Shown piece by piece: positions 42,419 to 51,024 of a stretch of DNA of 64,000 bases. The translations under genes were made by a program, and so were the position numbers. The DNA comes from Pseudonocardia alaniniphila (GTDB lineage Bacteria > Actinomycetota > Actinomycetes > Mycobacteriales > Pseudonocardiaceae). Positions within the stretch are counted from its first letter, which is position 1, and each line of letters begins with the position of its first letter. A model generated the notes under the pieces. The model did no database searches. It was not told the DNA's origin and worked only from the letters and a program-made list of their open reading frames with translations. The DNA is taken from contig NZ_JAKXMK010000012.1 of the NCBI RefSeq assembly GCF_022524485.1, positions 124,001 through 188,000 on the forward strand, written 5' to 3'.

Positions 42419-44815
42419 ATGACATCCGACGCCACCACCGTGACAGCATCGGCATCCGTATCGCCATCCGGGCCGACCGGCCCGCGTCCCGAGGCGAATG
42501 GCGATGGGAGCGTGACGTCTCCTCCGGAATGCGCTGGTCCCGTCGCGGTCCCGGCGGACCTGCCCGGCCGGTTGCACCGGTTGGCCGTGGCCGCAGGGGC
42601 GGAGGACTTCGTAGCGTTGTCGATCGGCGCGACGGTGTTGGCGCAGCGGCTGTCCCGGCTCGGTTCCACCCGCCGGGTCCGGGTGATCCGAGGGCACCTC
42701 GAGGCCATCACGCCGGTGCCCGCCGAGCCGGACGGTAGCTTCCGTGCGGCGTTGCGCGAGGCAGGTGGACTGCGGAATGCAGCGGCGCGGACGGAGAGCG
42801 CCGACCAGCGCGTCGACGTCACGATCGTGGTCTCGCAGGACGGTACGTGCTTGTACGCCGAGAATATGATCAACTCGGCCGACGCCCCGTCCGCCCTGTG
42901 CTGGGCGCGAACGTTCGTGCAACTGCTCACCGGCTTGGCCTGTGATCCCGACGCGCCGATGTCCACCCTTCCGCTGATCGACGCGGCCGAGCGCGAGCGA
43001 ATCCTGCACGGCCTGAACCGGTATCAACGGCCCGAGATCCGGCATCGCACGATGGCCGAGCCGTTCGAGGAACAGGCCGAACGCACCCCCGACGCCGTCG
43101 CGCTGCTGGACGAGTCCGGCACCGCGGTCGGCTACCGGGAGCTGAACATGCGTGCCAATCGGCTGGCGCACTTCCTGATTCGGCAGGGCGCCGGGCCCGG
43201 CACCCGCGTCGGCATCTGCCTGCGGCGCGGTATCCATCAGATCGTCGCCATCTACGCGGCGGTGAAAACGGGCGCCACCTACGTGCCGCTGGACACCGAC
43301 CTGCCTGATGCCCGCCTGGCCTACATACTCGAGGACACCGCGCCGACGCACATCCTGACCGATGCCGTCTGCCGGGACCGAATCCCCGACGACCCATGGC
43401 ACCTCGTCGATGTCGAGCGCGAACTCGACGGCTGTGCCGCCACCAATCCGATCGTCGCCGCCTCACCGGCGGGGCTGCTCCACATCTTGTACACCTCGGG
43501 CACCACCGGCCGCCCGAAAGGTGTCGCGTACCCGACCGCCGGCGCGCTGGCCAATCTTGCCTACATGCAAGGCAAGTACCCGTTCGAGCCTGACAATTGT
43601 GCGCTGTTCAAGACCTCGGCCGCATTCGACGTCTCCATCTGGGAGATCTTCTGGCCGCTCTACCACGGCGCGTGCCTGGTGATCTGTCGGGACGGCGGCC
43701 ATCGGGACCCGCGCCATCTCGCGCGGCTCGTGGAGAGCCACCCGGTATCGATCATCTTCCTGCCGCCGACCGTGATGAGCCCGTTTCTGGAACAGATCTC
43801 GGCCGAGCGGGCCCGCCTGCGCTGGACACTGTGCGGCGGCGAGCCGGTGACACCGCGGATCCGCGACACCTTCTACGCCACACTGCCCGACACCACGCTA
43901 CTCAACTGCTACGGGCCTACCGAGGCGAACAGCGTCACCGACATGCCGCTGCCGGACGAGCCTGGAGCCCCTGTGCCGCTCGGTCGCCCGGCCGCCAACT
44001 TCCGGGTCACGATCTTGGACGAGAACCTCGAACTGGTGCCGGTCGGGATGCCGGGCGAGGCGTACATCGGTGGCGAGATCGGTGTGGCGCAGGCGTACTG
44101 GCGCGCACCGGGCCGGACCGCGGAGCGGTTCGTCCCTGATCCTTACGGCCCGCCTGGGTCCCGCATGTACCGCACTGGTGATCTCTGCCGATATCGGATG
44201 GACGGAGTACTGGAACACCTCGGCCGGATCGATCGGCAGATCAAGATCCGAGGGTTGCGTATCGAGCCCGGCGAGATCGAGTCGGTGTTGGCCAGCCATC
44301 CGGCGGTCGCCGACTGCGCGGTCATCGCCCACGACACCCCGGTTCGGCTGCTCGCCTTCGTGGTTCCCGTCGCCGGGACCGCCGTCGATGATCTCGACCT
44401 CACGGCGATCGAGCAGCATGCGGCCCGGTTCCTGCCCGACCACATGCGGCCCAAGCAGATCGTGCCGATGTCACGCATCCTGACGGACGTCAACGGCAAG
44501 ATCGACAATCGGGCCCTGATCGCGGCGTGGCGGGACCGCGACGACCGCGAACACGGGTTCGTCCCGCCCGCGGACGAACTGGAAGCAGCCGTGGTCGCCA
44601 TCTATCGCAGGGTCTTGGCGACCGAGTCGGTCAGCGTGCTGGACAACTTCACCCAGCTCGGCGGCAACTCCATGCTGGCGTTCGAGCTGTTCGACGAATG
44701 CAAGCAGACGCTGGGTGCCCAGCCGGAGCCGGAGCAGCTCCTCATCGGCACTGTTCGAGAGGTCGCGGCGGCGATACGTCACGCGAGCTGCTTGCCGGAC
44801 GTGGCCGGCAGCTGA
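42419..44815 (+). CDS. NRPS with partial C domain, A and T domains
   Basis: 798-aa synthetase. Residues about 35-190 resemble only the C-terminal part of a condensation domain (ending TLPLIDAAERERILHGLN); the HHxxxDG half is absent. The adenylation domain about 200-690 is complete: A3 LYTSGTTGRPKGV, A4 FDVSIWE, A5 CYGPTEANS, A7 YRTGDLCR, A8 GRIDRQIKIRGLRIEPGE, A10 DVNGKIDNR. By alignment to GrsA the pocket reads about D-V-W-F-L-G-C-S-V-K; no substrate assigned. Carrier domain about 710-790 with LGGNSML. ATG 42419 is preceded by TTGGAG; an in-frame TTG at 42377 is possible. It stands alone, divergent from the A-T-TE gene, and should load a second amino acid in trans. Confidence 0.9.
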   Translation: MTSDATTVTASASVSPSGPTGPRPEANGDGSVTSPPECAGPVAVPADLPGRLHRLAVAAGAEDFVALSIGATVLAQRLSRLGSTRRVRVIRGHLEAITPVPAEPDGSFRAALREAGGLRNAAARTESADQRVDVTIVVSQDGTCLYAENMINSADAPSALCWARTFVQLLTGLACDPDAPMSTLPLIDAAERERILHGLNRYQRPEIRHRTMAEPFEEQAERTPDAVALLDESGTAVGYRELNMRANRLAHFLIRQGAGPGTRVGICLRRGIHQIVAIYAAVKTGATYVPLDTDLPDARLAYILEDTAPTHILTDAVCRDRIPDDPWHLVDVERELDGCAATNPIVAASPAGLLHILYTSGTTGRPKGVAYPTAGALANLAYMQGKYPFEPDNCALFKTSAAFDVSIWEIFWPLYHGACLVICRDGGHRDPRHLARLVESHPVSIIFLPPTVMSPFLEQISAERARLRWTLCGGEPVTPRIRDTFYATLPDTTLLNCYGPTEANSVTDMPLPDEPGAPVPLGRPAANFRVTILDENLELVPVGMPGEAYIGGEIGVAQAYWRAPGRTAERFVPDPYGPPGSRMYRTGDLCRYRMDGVLEHLGRIDRQIKIRGLRIEPGEIESVLASHPAVADCAVIAHDTPVRLLAFVVPVAGTAVDDLDLTAIEQHAARFLPDHMRPKQIVPMSRILTDVNGKIDNRALIAAWRDRDDREHGFVPPADELEAAVVAIYRRVLATESVSVLDNFTQLGGNSMLAFELFDECKQTLGAQPEPEQLLIGTVREVAAAIRHASCLPDVAGS

Positions 44816-44882
44816 ATCGGCTCGACCGCACTCGTCACCGTCGCACTCGACGGATCCTGCCGAACGGTCGTGGTGCGGGCGA

Positions 44883-44912
44883 GCCCGGTCGGCTCTTCCG
44901 GCTCGACCGGGC
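44883..44912. terminator. Hairpin between convergent genes
   Basis: Perfect 9-bp inverted repeat GCCCGGTCG / CGACCGGGC with a 12-base loop, lying in the 144-base gap between the rightward NRPS and the leftward cyclase-family gene. Probable bidirectional terminator; no T-run. Confidence 0.6.
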
Positions 44913-44959
44913 AGGCAATCCCGACCTCCGGCACCGCCCGTGTTGTGCTGGTGCCGTCG

Positions 44960-45637
44960 TTACTCGAAAGGACGCACGAGTGCATATGCCCGAATGGGAA
45001 ACGTCCCCATGCCGGCGACGGCGATCGGCGCACCATGGAACCGGAAGTGTCGATCCGGTAAGCGGTCAAGGCCGGTCATGTGCTCGATGATCGGGACGTC
45101 GGCTGCCAGCAGTCCTGTGTGCGCCGGCCGCGAAAGGTCGGCCATGTCGTCGATGTTCACCGAGTCGATGCCGACGACGGCGGGCCGGAGTGCGGAAAGA
45201 AACTCGGTCGCTTCCGCCGTGAGATACGGGTGGTTCGGATCGGCGTACGTCACGGTGCCCCAGTGCCGGTCCCAGCCGGTGTGCAGAAGAACCGCCCGGC
45301 CAGGGATCAGGTCTCGGTAGGGGGACAGGTCCGCCGTGCCGACGGCGCGGTCTTCGACACGGATCACGACGCCGTCCAGATCCACCAGGCCCGACAACGG
45401 AATTCCGGTCAGGTCGGCGCCGTGGCCGAAGCGATGGAACGGCGTGTCCAGGTACGTCCCGGTGTTCGCGACCATCGATATGCGCCCGATCTGGAACTCG
45501 GTGCCTGGAGCGTACCGGCCGCGGGAGTCGTCGCGCGACAGATGATCGGTGATCTCCGGGCCGGGCAGCCCCGGATAGGTTGTCATTCCACCTTCGATGA
45601 CGTGGCTGAGATCGATGACAGCGGTGTCACCGCCCAT
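44960..45637 (-). CDS. Cyclase-family (KynB-like) metal hydrolase
   Basis: 225-aa protein of the cyclase/kynurenine-formamidase family. The metal-binding motif HxGTHxDxPxH appears as NTGTYLDTPFH, so the first two His are Asn and Tyr while Asp and the last His remain; I believe a subfamily shares this form. Other conserved parts are DLSHVIEGGMTTYPG at the start, LLHTGWDRHWG, and VGIDSVNIDD. Family members hydrolyse amides or cyclic imides, or close rings. Last gene of the leftward exporter operon; its start overlaps the ASS-like gene by 11 bases, which suggests consecutive steps or coupled translation. Confidence 0.85.
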   Translation of the reverse strand: MGGDTAVIDLSHVIEGGMTTYPGLPGPEITDHLSRDDSRGRYAPGTEFQIGRISMVANTGTYLDTPFHRFGHGADLTGIPLSGLVDLDGVVIRVEDRAVGTADLSPYRDLIPGRAVLLHTGWDRHWGTVTYADPNHPYLTAEATEFLSALRPAVVGIDSVNIDDMADLSRPAHTGLLAADVPIIEHMTGLDRLPDRHFRFHGAPIAVAGMGTFPIRAYALVRPFE

Positions 45638-46850
45638 TGCGCTCGCTGCGGACCGCGTCGGTGATCGTGGTGTGGGTCAGCCACGGGCCGTAGGAGTACT
45701 CGCTCATCCACTGATCGAACTCCTCGCGGAAACGCGAGTAGTAGAGCCCGTGCTCGGACCGGAGCCGCAGCACCTGCATCGTGCCCCGTGCCAGGCGTAA
45801 CCGGACCGTTCCCGTCAATGGTTCGTCCAGCTTCGCCAGGCACTGCGCCAGGCTCTGCGCCAGATGTCCGTACCAACCGCCGTGCACGACCAGGTTCGTC
45901 CATTCCTGGGCGAGCGTCGCGCGGACCGAGAACTCCCGCATGCCGAACACCGCGTTGGCCAGCGCACGGTGCGCGGTCGTGATCACCGCTGCCGCGGGCG
46001 CCTCGCGCACCTCGTGGTTCTTCACGCCGAACGGGAGGTCCTCCAGACCGGAGAAGCGCCCGATACCGTGCAGGCCACCCAGTCCGTTCAGCTCCGACAC
46101 CAGGTCGCCCAGCGCCGTCGGCTGACCATCCATCTCCGATGGCAGGCCGCGCTGGAAGGAGATGTCGATCTCGACGCCACCGTCGGGGCAATCGTCGATA
46201 TCGCGGGTCAAGGTGAAGACGGTCTCGTCGAGTATGTCCTCCGGATTCTCCAGGGGCCCGGACTCGATCACGCGTGCCCAAGGATTCGCGTCCACGCTGT
46301 AGATACCCGTCTCGAAGGTGATGCCGGCCTCGCTGAGCATCTCCACCTTCACGTCGCGCGGAACCTGAGACCCCAGGAATGGCGCGGCAATGACGATATC
46401 CCGGTCGAGAGCGGCGATCGACGCGCTGAGTCGCAGCGAGCTGTTCTGCGTGTACGTGGCCGTATGCGCCACGGCGTCGCAGCCGAGCTGTCGGGCGGCA
46501 TCCACCGCGACCTTGGCCATGAGCGGCCGGGTCAGGGTCGAGCCCACCGGAAACTGGCCTTGATAGTAGGCGTCCGCATGGATCGCCGCCGGCAGAAAGT
46601 CGGTGAAGAACTCACGGGAGGCGTCGACGGTGTGCAGGCTCGCCCCGAACTTGGCCGCGCGCCACTTCGCGACGTCAGAATCGACCTCACCGGCATCGCC
46701 GAAGCGGACCTGGAGTGCCGACACCTCGATACTCCGGTGCGCCAGCCACTGCAGCAGATAGGTGCCGTCCACGCCACCCGAGTACAGCAGCAGCACGTGC
46801 CGCGGGGCGCAGCTTTCCAACTCGTCGAGCGAACTGACGAAAGGAAGCAT
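45627..46850 (-). CDS. Argininosuccinate synthase-like ligase
   Basis: 407-aa homologue of argininosuccinate synthase over its full length. The ATP-pyrophosphatase loop is LLYSGGVDGTYLLQW (residues 21-35; the usual form is SGGLDTS). Later segments match the ASS core: GIYSVDANPWARVIESGPLENPED, LNGLGGLHGIGRFSGLEDLPFGVKNHEVREAPAA, GTVRLRLARG. The enzyme adenylates a ureido or amide oxygen and replaces it by an amine. No argininosuccinate lyase gene is in the window, so this is unlikely to be arginine synthesis; it may form a guanidine, amidine or similar C-N bond in the product. ATG 46850 with AGGAGG in front. Confidence 0.87.
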   Translation of the reverse strand: MLPFVSSLDELESCAPRHVLLLYSGGVDGTYLLQWLAHRSIEVSALQVRFGDAGEVDSDVAKWRAAKFGASLHTVDASREFFTDFLPAAIHADAYYQGQFPVGSTLTRPLMAKVAVDAARQLGCDAVAHTATYTQNSSLRLSASIAALDRDIVIAAPFLGSQVPRDVKVEMLSEAGITFETGIYSVDANPWARVIESGPLENPEDILDETVFTLTRDIDDCPDGGVEIDISFQRGLPSEMDGQPTALGDLVSELNGLGGLHGIGRFSGLEDLPFGVKNHEVREAPAAAVITTAHRALANAVFGMREFSVRATLAQEWTNLVVHGGWYGHLAQSLAQCLAKLDEPLTGTVRLRLARGTMQVLRLRSEHGLYYSRFREEFDQWMSEYSYGPWLTHTTITDAVRSERNGR

Positions 46851-46888
46851 CGGTCCTCCTGTCGGAAGTGATCGTGATGTGTTTCTCG

Positions 46889-47722
46889 TCATCTGCCGAG
46901 ATCCCTGCCCATCCGTCGCACGGAGAACGCGAGCCCGGCCACGGTCATGAGGAGGAGGTAGCCGATGGGCACGACCAGGGCGATCCCGTAGTCGTCGATC
47001 GTCAGCGCGCGAAGGAGTGCGATCGCTTGGTACAACGGACTGAGCTGAACTATCACCTGCAGCCACGACGGGTATTGTTGAATCGGAAAGAACGTGCCCG
47101 AGAACAAGAAGAGCACTGTTTGTGCCACGGTGATGATGTCGAAGTCCTGCCATCCGCGCAGCAGGGTGCTGAGCCCGATCCCCACGGCAGCGAAGGCCGC
47201 AATCACCAGGATGGTCGCCACGAACGCGACGAGGGCGTTGCCGATGCCGATGACGCCGGCCGCCACCATGACCGCCACGAAAATGGCGCTGAGCATCGAG
47301 ACCCGAATGATCTCCCAGAGCCAGTCCGCGACGACGACTTCGGCTGGGCTGACCGCGGCGGTCGATATCATTCGAAACATGCCGAGGTGTCGATGCCGGG
47401 TATAGAAACTGAATATTGATGCCGAGATCGCACCAGACATACAGGATACCGCGAGCATGGCGGGGGCCACGAACTGGATGTAGCTCAGCTGATGGCTGTC
47501 GACCGGGATCGTGCTGTCGATGAGGCTGCCGACCCCGAGGCCCATGGCCAGCAGATACAGGACCGGTTCGGTGACCGCGGTCAGCCAGATGACGCCCAGC
47601 AGCGTCAGAGCTTCCCTGGTGCGGAAGCTGTAGGTGAAGAAGTATTCCAGTACTGCACGGATGCGTGTCGCCGAAACGGGAGAGGCGGCCCGGATCGGAG
47701 TCGAGACGTCAGTGGTGACCAT
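46889..47722 (-). CDS. ABC-2 type permease (second subunit)
   Basis: 277-aa membrane protein with six predicted helices of the ABC-2/DrrB type (LLGVIWLTAVTEPVLYLLAMGLGVG; a conserved SPLYQAIALLRAL near the last third). It follows the first permease by 10 bases. Start ATG 47722 after CTGGAG. With the ATPase at 48494 it forms an exporter with two different permease subunits. Confidence 0.88.
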   Translation of the reverse strand: MVTTDVSTPIRAASPVSATRIRAVLEYFFTYSFRTREALTLLGVIWLTAVTEPVLYLLAMGLGVGSLIDSTIPVDSHQLSYIQFVAPAMLAVSCMSGAISASIFSFYTRHRHLGMFRMISTAAVSPAEVVVADWLWEIIRVSMLSAIFVAVMVAAGVIGIGNALVAFVATILVIAAFAAVGIGLSTLLRGWQDFDIITVAQTVLFLFSGTFFPIQQYPSWLQVIVQLSPLYQAIALLRALTIDDYGIALVVPIGYLLLMTVAGLAFSVRRMGRDLGR

Positions 47723-47732
47723 GGCTCCAGAA

Positions 47733-48491
47733 TCAATCCGTGAGGCGCCGTCGATAGGCGAGGTTCGCCAGGAACCAACCGGCAACTATCCAGGCCAGGA
47801 GGTAGGCGAAATGCAATGTGACCGTCATCGGTGCGGCTGTCCCGAACGCGAAGTCTCGCATCAGATCGACGGCGTGCGTCAGCGGTGAGAGATACGAAAT
47901 CGGTTGAATGAACGCCGGGAGTTGACTGATTGGAAACAGCACTCCGGAGAACAGTGTGGCAGGCAGAATGACGAATCGGGCCAGTACCAGGAACCAGTCC
48001 TGGTCATTGATCGCCGCCGAGAACGCCGTTGTCGGCGTCGCGATGGCGAGGGAGACCGCACCGCAGACGAAGGGCGCGGAGATGGCCAGTCCCGGCGAAA
48101 GAGCGCCGGCCAGGAACGTGACGATCAGGAAGGCACCGACGGCCAACTCGGTCGCGATGAGGACATAGATCAACCATCCCCGGATCATGTCCTGTATGCG
48201 GACCGGCGTCGAGCGCATGGCCTTGATTCCGCCCACCCATTCGAACTCGCTCAACACGCCGTACGTCGACTCGTTGGCGCCGGTCTGAAAGGCTGTCGAT
48301 GCGATCAGTCCCGGTGCTATCCATTGCAGATAGTCATGCCCGTCGATCTCATGGATGTAGCCGCCGACGCCCAGTCCTATGCTGCTGAGGAACAGGATCG
48401 GAAGTATGAAGAGTGAGAACGCGGACGCCCGCCACAGCCTTTGATAGAGGAGCACGTGGCGTTCGAGGACAGTGATGGTTGGATTTGCCAT
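47733..48491 (-). CDS. ABC-2 type permease (first subunit)
   Basis: 252-aa membrane protein with six predicted helices (LFILPILFLSSIGLGVGGYI...; SGVLFPISQLPAFIQPISYLSPLTHAVDLMR). Homologous to the neighbouring permease and to DrrB-like drug exporters. ATG 48491 lies two bases after the ATPase stop. Probably pairs with the second subunit. Confidence 0.88.
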   Translation of the reverse strand: MANPTITVLERHVLLYQRLWRASAFSLFILPILFLSSIGLGVGGYIHEIDGHDYLQWIAPGLIASTAFQTGANESTYGVLSEFEWVGGIKAMRSTPVRIQDMIRGWLIYVLIATELAVGAFLIVTFLAGALSPGLAISAPFVCGAVSLAIATPTTAFSAAINDQDWFLVLARFVILPATLFSGVLFPISQLPAFIQPISYLSPLTHAVDLMRDFAFGTAAPMTVTLHFAYLLAWIVAGWFLANLAYRRRLTD

Positions 48492-48493
48492 GG

Positions 48494-49483
48494 TTACTCC
48501 GCCAGCGTCCGTCCCGTCAGGCGCAGGAACACGTCCTCCAATGTGCTTCTGCGAATTGTCAAGCGCGTCGGCCACAGTCCGCGGCGGTGCACCTCTTTCG
48601 CCGCTTCCTCGCCGTTGGCCACGTAGAGGACGATGCGGTCGGCCAGCACGTCGAGCTGCTCGCTGATCGCGTGCAACGGAGCGGCCGTCTCGTCGGTCGG
48701 CGCGTCGGAGAACCACAGCTCGACGACTTCCTGGCTGACGTTCTCCTTGATCAGCATCTGTGGTGTTCCCTCGGCCACGATGTGGCCGTGATCCATGATG
48801 ACGATCCGGTCGCAGAGTTGCTCCGCTTCCTCCATGTAATGAGTGGTCACGACCAGTGTCGTGCGCCTCTTCTTGAGTTCGAGCAGGCGCTGCCACACCA
48901 CATGCCGCATCTGTGGGTCCAGGCCCGTGGTCGGTTCGTCCAGGAACACCATTTCGGGGGAGTTGACCAAGGCGCGGGCGATCGCCAGCCGCCGTTGCAT
49001 GCCACCCGACAGTTCGCCGGCCTTGCTCCGGGCCTTCTGTTCCAGCTGGGCGAACTGCAACATCTCCGATGCGCGCTGCCGGCACTCGGGCCTGGAGAAT
49101 CCGAAATATCGAGCGTATGTGGTGAGGTTCTCGACCACCTTGATATCCAGATCCAGATTGTTTTCCTGATGTACGATGCCCAGCTGGGCGCGGATCCTGG
49201 CCGCCTCTCGGCGAGGGTCACGCCCCAGCACGGTCAACGCTCCGCTCGTCGGCTGCGAGATGCAGCTCAGCATCCGCATCGTGGAGGATTTTCCGGCGCC
49301 GTTCGGTCCGAGGAGCCCGAAACACTCGCCCGAATAGACGTCGATGTCGACTGCGTCGACGGCGGCAAACTCCCCGAAACGTTTGGTTAACTTCCGGCCG
49401 AGGACGGCTATGTCGTCGAGCGGTGGCCCGAACTCCGTTTCCAAGTCACGGCCTCCCTGTTGATCGTGCGGAATCGTCGTCAT
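48494..49483 (-). CDS. ABC transporter ATPase, DrrA-like
   Basis: 329-aa ATP-binding subunit. Walker A LLGPNGAGKSS near residue 56, Q-loop region LGIVHQENNLDLDI, signature LSGGMQRRLAIARAL near 152, Walker B MVFLDEPTTGLDP, His switch TTHYMEEAEQL, and a C-terminal domain like that of DrrA/CcmA-type exporters. First gene of the leftward exporter operon. Start ATG 49483 has only a weak GGGG site; an upstream in-frame start is possible. Together with the UvrA-like gene this repeats the two-layer resistance (DrrAB export, DrrC repair) of daunorubicin producers. Confidence 0.92.
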   Translation of the reverse strand: MTTIPHDQQGGRDLETEFGPPLDDIAVLGRKLTKRFGEFAAVDAVDIDVYSGECFGLLGPNGAGKSSTMRMLSCISQPTSGALTVLGRDPRREAARIRAQLGIVHQENNLDLDIKVVENLTTYARYFGFSRPECRQRASEMLQFAQLEQKARSKAGELSGGMQRRLAIARALVNSPEMVFLDEPTTGLDPQMRHVVWQRLLELKKRRTTLVVTTHYMEEAEQLCDRIVIMDHGHIVAEGTPQMLIKENVSQEVVELWFSDAPTDETAAPLHAISEQLDVLADRIVLYVANGEEAAKEVHRRGLWPTRLTIRRSTLEDVFLRLTGRTLAE

Positions 49484-49612
49484 GGAACCCCGACGTAGGG
49501 TAGGGGGCGCGGCGGCCCGCGGGAAAGTCACGGTAACGGAAAGTCCGAACGAATGGCCATGCCCGAGCGCTTACTTACAGTCGCGAGGGCCTGTCTGGCA
49601 AGATTTAACGGC

Positions 49613-50944
49613 ATGTCGGACTCGGTTGATCTCGTCGTCCCAAACATTTCGGAATTCAACCTCCGGAACTTCTCGACGCGCCTGCGCAAGGAGGTCGAGC
49701 GTAGTTTCATCGGCAACGGGGACATGTTGTCGGACCAGGCGGTCTTCTGGAGCCTCGCGTCCCGGGTCCTCGTCCTCCCCGACGGCTTCGATGCGGGCTG
49801 GTTCGCTGACGTTCATCATGTACTGGGTGTGGAGCGGCCACCGGTGATCAGCCCGGCGCCCCGCACAGGTCGGCTGATAGCAGATCTGCTGGCTGATGAA
49901 TCGGCACTTGTGCGGTTGCGCGCCGTCCTCGGCGAACGTCGAGTTCGGATCATGTGTTTCGGCGTCAGCCCGGGTGTGTACCAACTGCTGGCCGCGATGG
50001 AGGCATGGGGCCTCGATGTCGAACTCGACGGCCCGGCGAAGCAGGACTACTGGTCGAGTCTCTATCTGGACAACAAGCTGAGTTGCCTGGATCTGGCCGG
50101 AAGAGTGGCCGGTTTTCGGGTGCCGAGTGGTATCACGGTGACGACGCCGGATGAACTCGAGGGCGCGTTGCGCACCGTGCTTGCCGAGGCTGACCGCGCG
50201 ATCGTGAAGAGTATGCACGGCATAAGCGGGGACGGATCGATCGTCGTGCATCGGCACGAACTGGACACCGTCTGGGGCAACATCTACCACGACAACTTCC
50301 TGCACACGTTCCCCGTGTTCGTTCAGCCGTACATCGAGCATGCGAAGGACACGGGTTGCCCTGCCGTGGACATCCGGGTCGTCGACGCCGGCGTCGAGGC
50401 CGTCGTGTTGAGCACGATGACCGTCGATGTGAAGCGCTACCTGTCGGTCTCCGTGGGTGAGCGGTTCGTGTCACCCGATGTCGCGGATCGGCTCCGCTCT
50501 CTCGGGAATGCGGTTGGTGCGGCTGCTCACGCTCTCGGCTTCCGGGGCTGGTTGTGCGCGGATTGTATCGTCGGTCGCGATCGCGAACTGTACGTTACCG
50601 AAATCAATGCTCGACGCAGCGGTGCCATGCACCCCATCGCGCTGCTGGCCCATTGCGACGACGGGTCGCGAGGTCTGGTGGCACACTCCCACGACAGCAT
50701 TCCCGTGCGATCGGCGGGCGGTCCGATTTCTTACGACGAACACATCCGTCCGCTCTTCGAGGAGCTGTGGTCGCAGGGGGTCACGGCCGTGCCGACCGCG
50801 GTACGCGGGCTGAGTCGGCCGATGCCGATTTTCGCCGCGGCGGCGGTGGCCGAGACCCCGGAGTCGGCTCGGGCGATCATCACCGATATCCAGTCGATGA
50901 CGTGCGGTGAGCGATTGCTCCGACACTACGATGTCTGTCGTTGA
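49613..50944 (+). CDS. ATP-grasp ligase, PGM1-like
   Basis: 443-aa ATP-grasp protein, unlike the BtrJ-like one. ATP-binding segments: AIVKSMHGISGDGSIVV near residue 200, FVQPYIEHAKDTGCPAVDIRVV near 245, and the metal-binding VTEINARRSGAMHP near 330. The closest family I can name is the peptide ligase PGM1 of pheganomycin biosynthesis and relatives in actinomycete clusters, which join a non-proteinogenic acid to an amine. It may make an amide bond outside the NRPS. Neither ATG 49553 nor ATG 49613 has a good ribosome site; 49613 begins at the conserved part and has AGATTTAA just upstream. It diverges from the exporter operon. Confidence 0.8.
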   Translation: MSDSVDLVVPNISEFNLRNFSTRLRKEVERSFIGNGDMLSDQAVFWSLASRVLVLPDGFDAGWFADVHHVLGVERPPVISPAPRTGRLIADLLADESALVRLRAVLGERRVRIMCFGVSPGVYQLLAAMEAWGLDVELDGPAKQDYWSSLYLDNKLSCLDLAGRVAGFRVPSGITVTTPDELEGALRTVLAEADRAIVKSMHGISGDGSIVVHRHELDTVWGNIYHDNFLHTFPVFVQPYIEHAKDTGCPAVDIRVVDAGVEAVVLSTMTVDVKRYLSVSVGERFVSPDVADRLRSLGNAVGAAAHALGFRGWLCADCIVGRDRELYVTEINARRSGAMHPIALLAHCDDGSRGLVAHSHDSIPVRSAGGPISYDEHIRPLFEELWSQGVTAVPTAVRGLSRPMPIFAAAAVAETPESARAIITDIQSMTCGERLLRHYDVCR

Positions 50945-50989
50945 TCCGCCGAATACGACCGGTATGGATGCGAATAGCCGAGTCGTCGG

Positions 50990-51018
50990 TTGACAATCGG
51001 CGCCCGACTTCGTAGAAC
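50990..51018 (+). promoter_or_regulatory. Sigma-70-type promoter of the transglutaminase-like gene
   Basis: TTGACA at 50990-50995, 17-base spacer, TAGAAC at 51013-51018. The GTG start codon begins at 51025, six bases after the -10 box, where transcription should begin. The mRNA is therefore probably leaderless. Confidence 0.72.
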
Positions 51019-51024
51019 GGCAGG

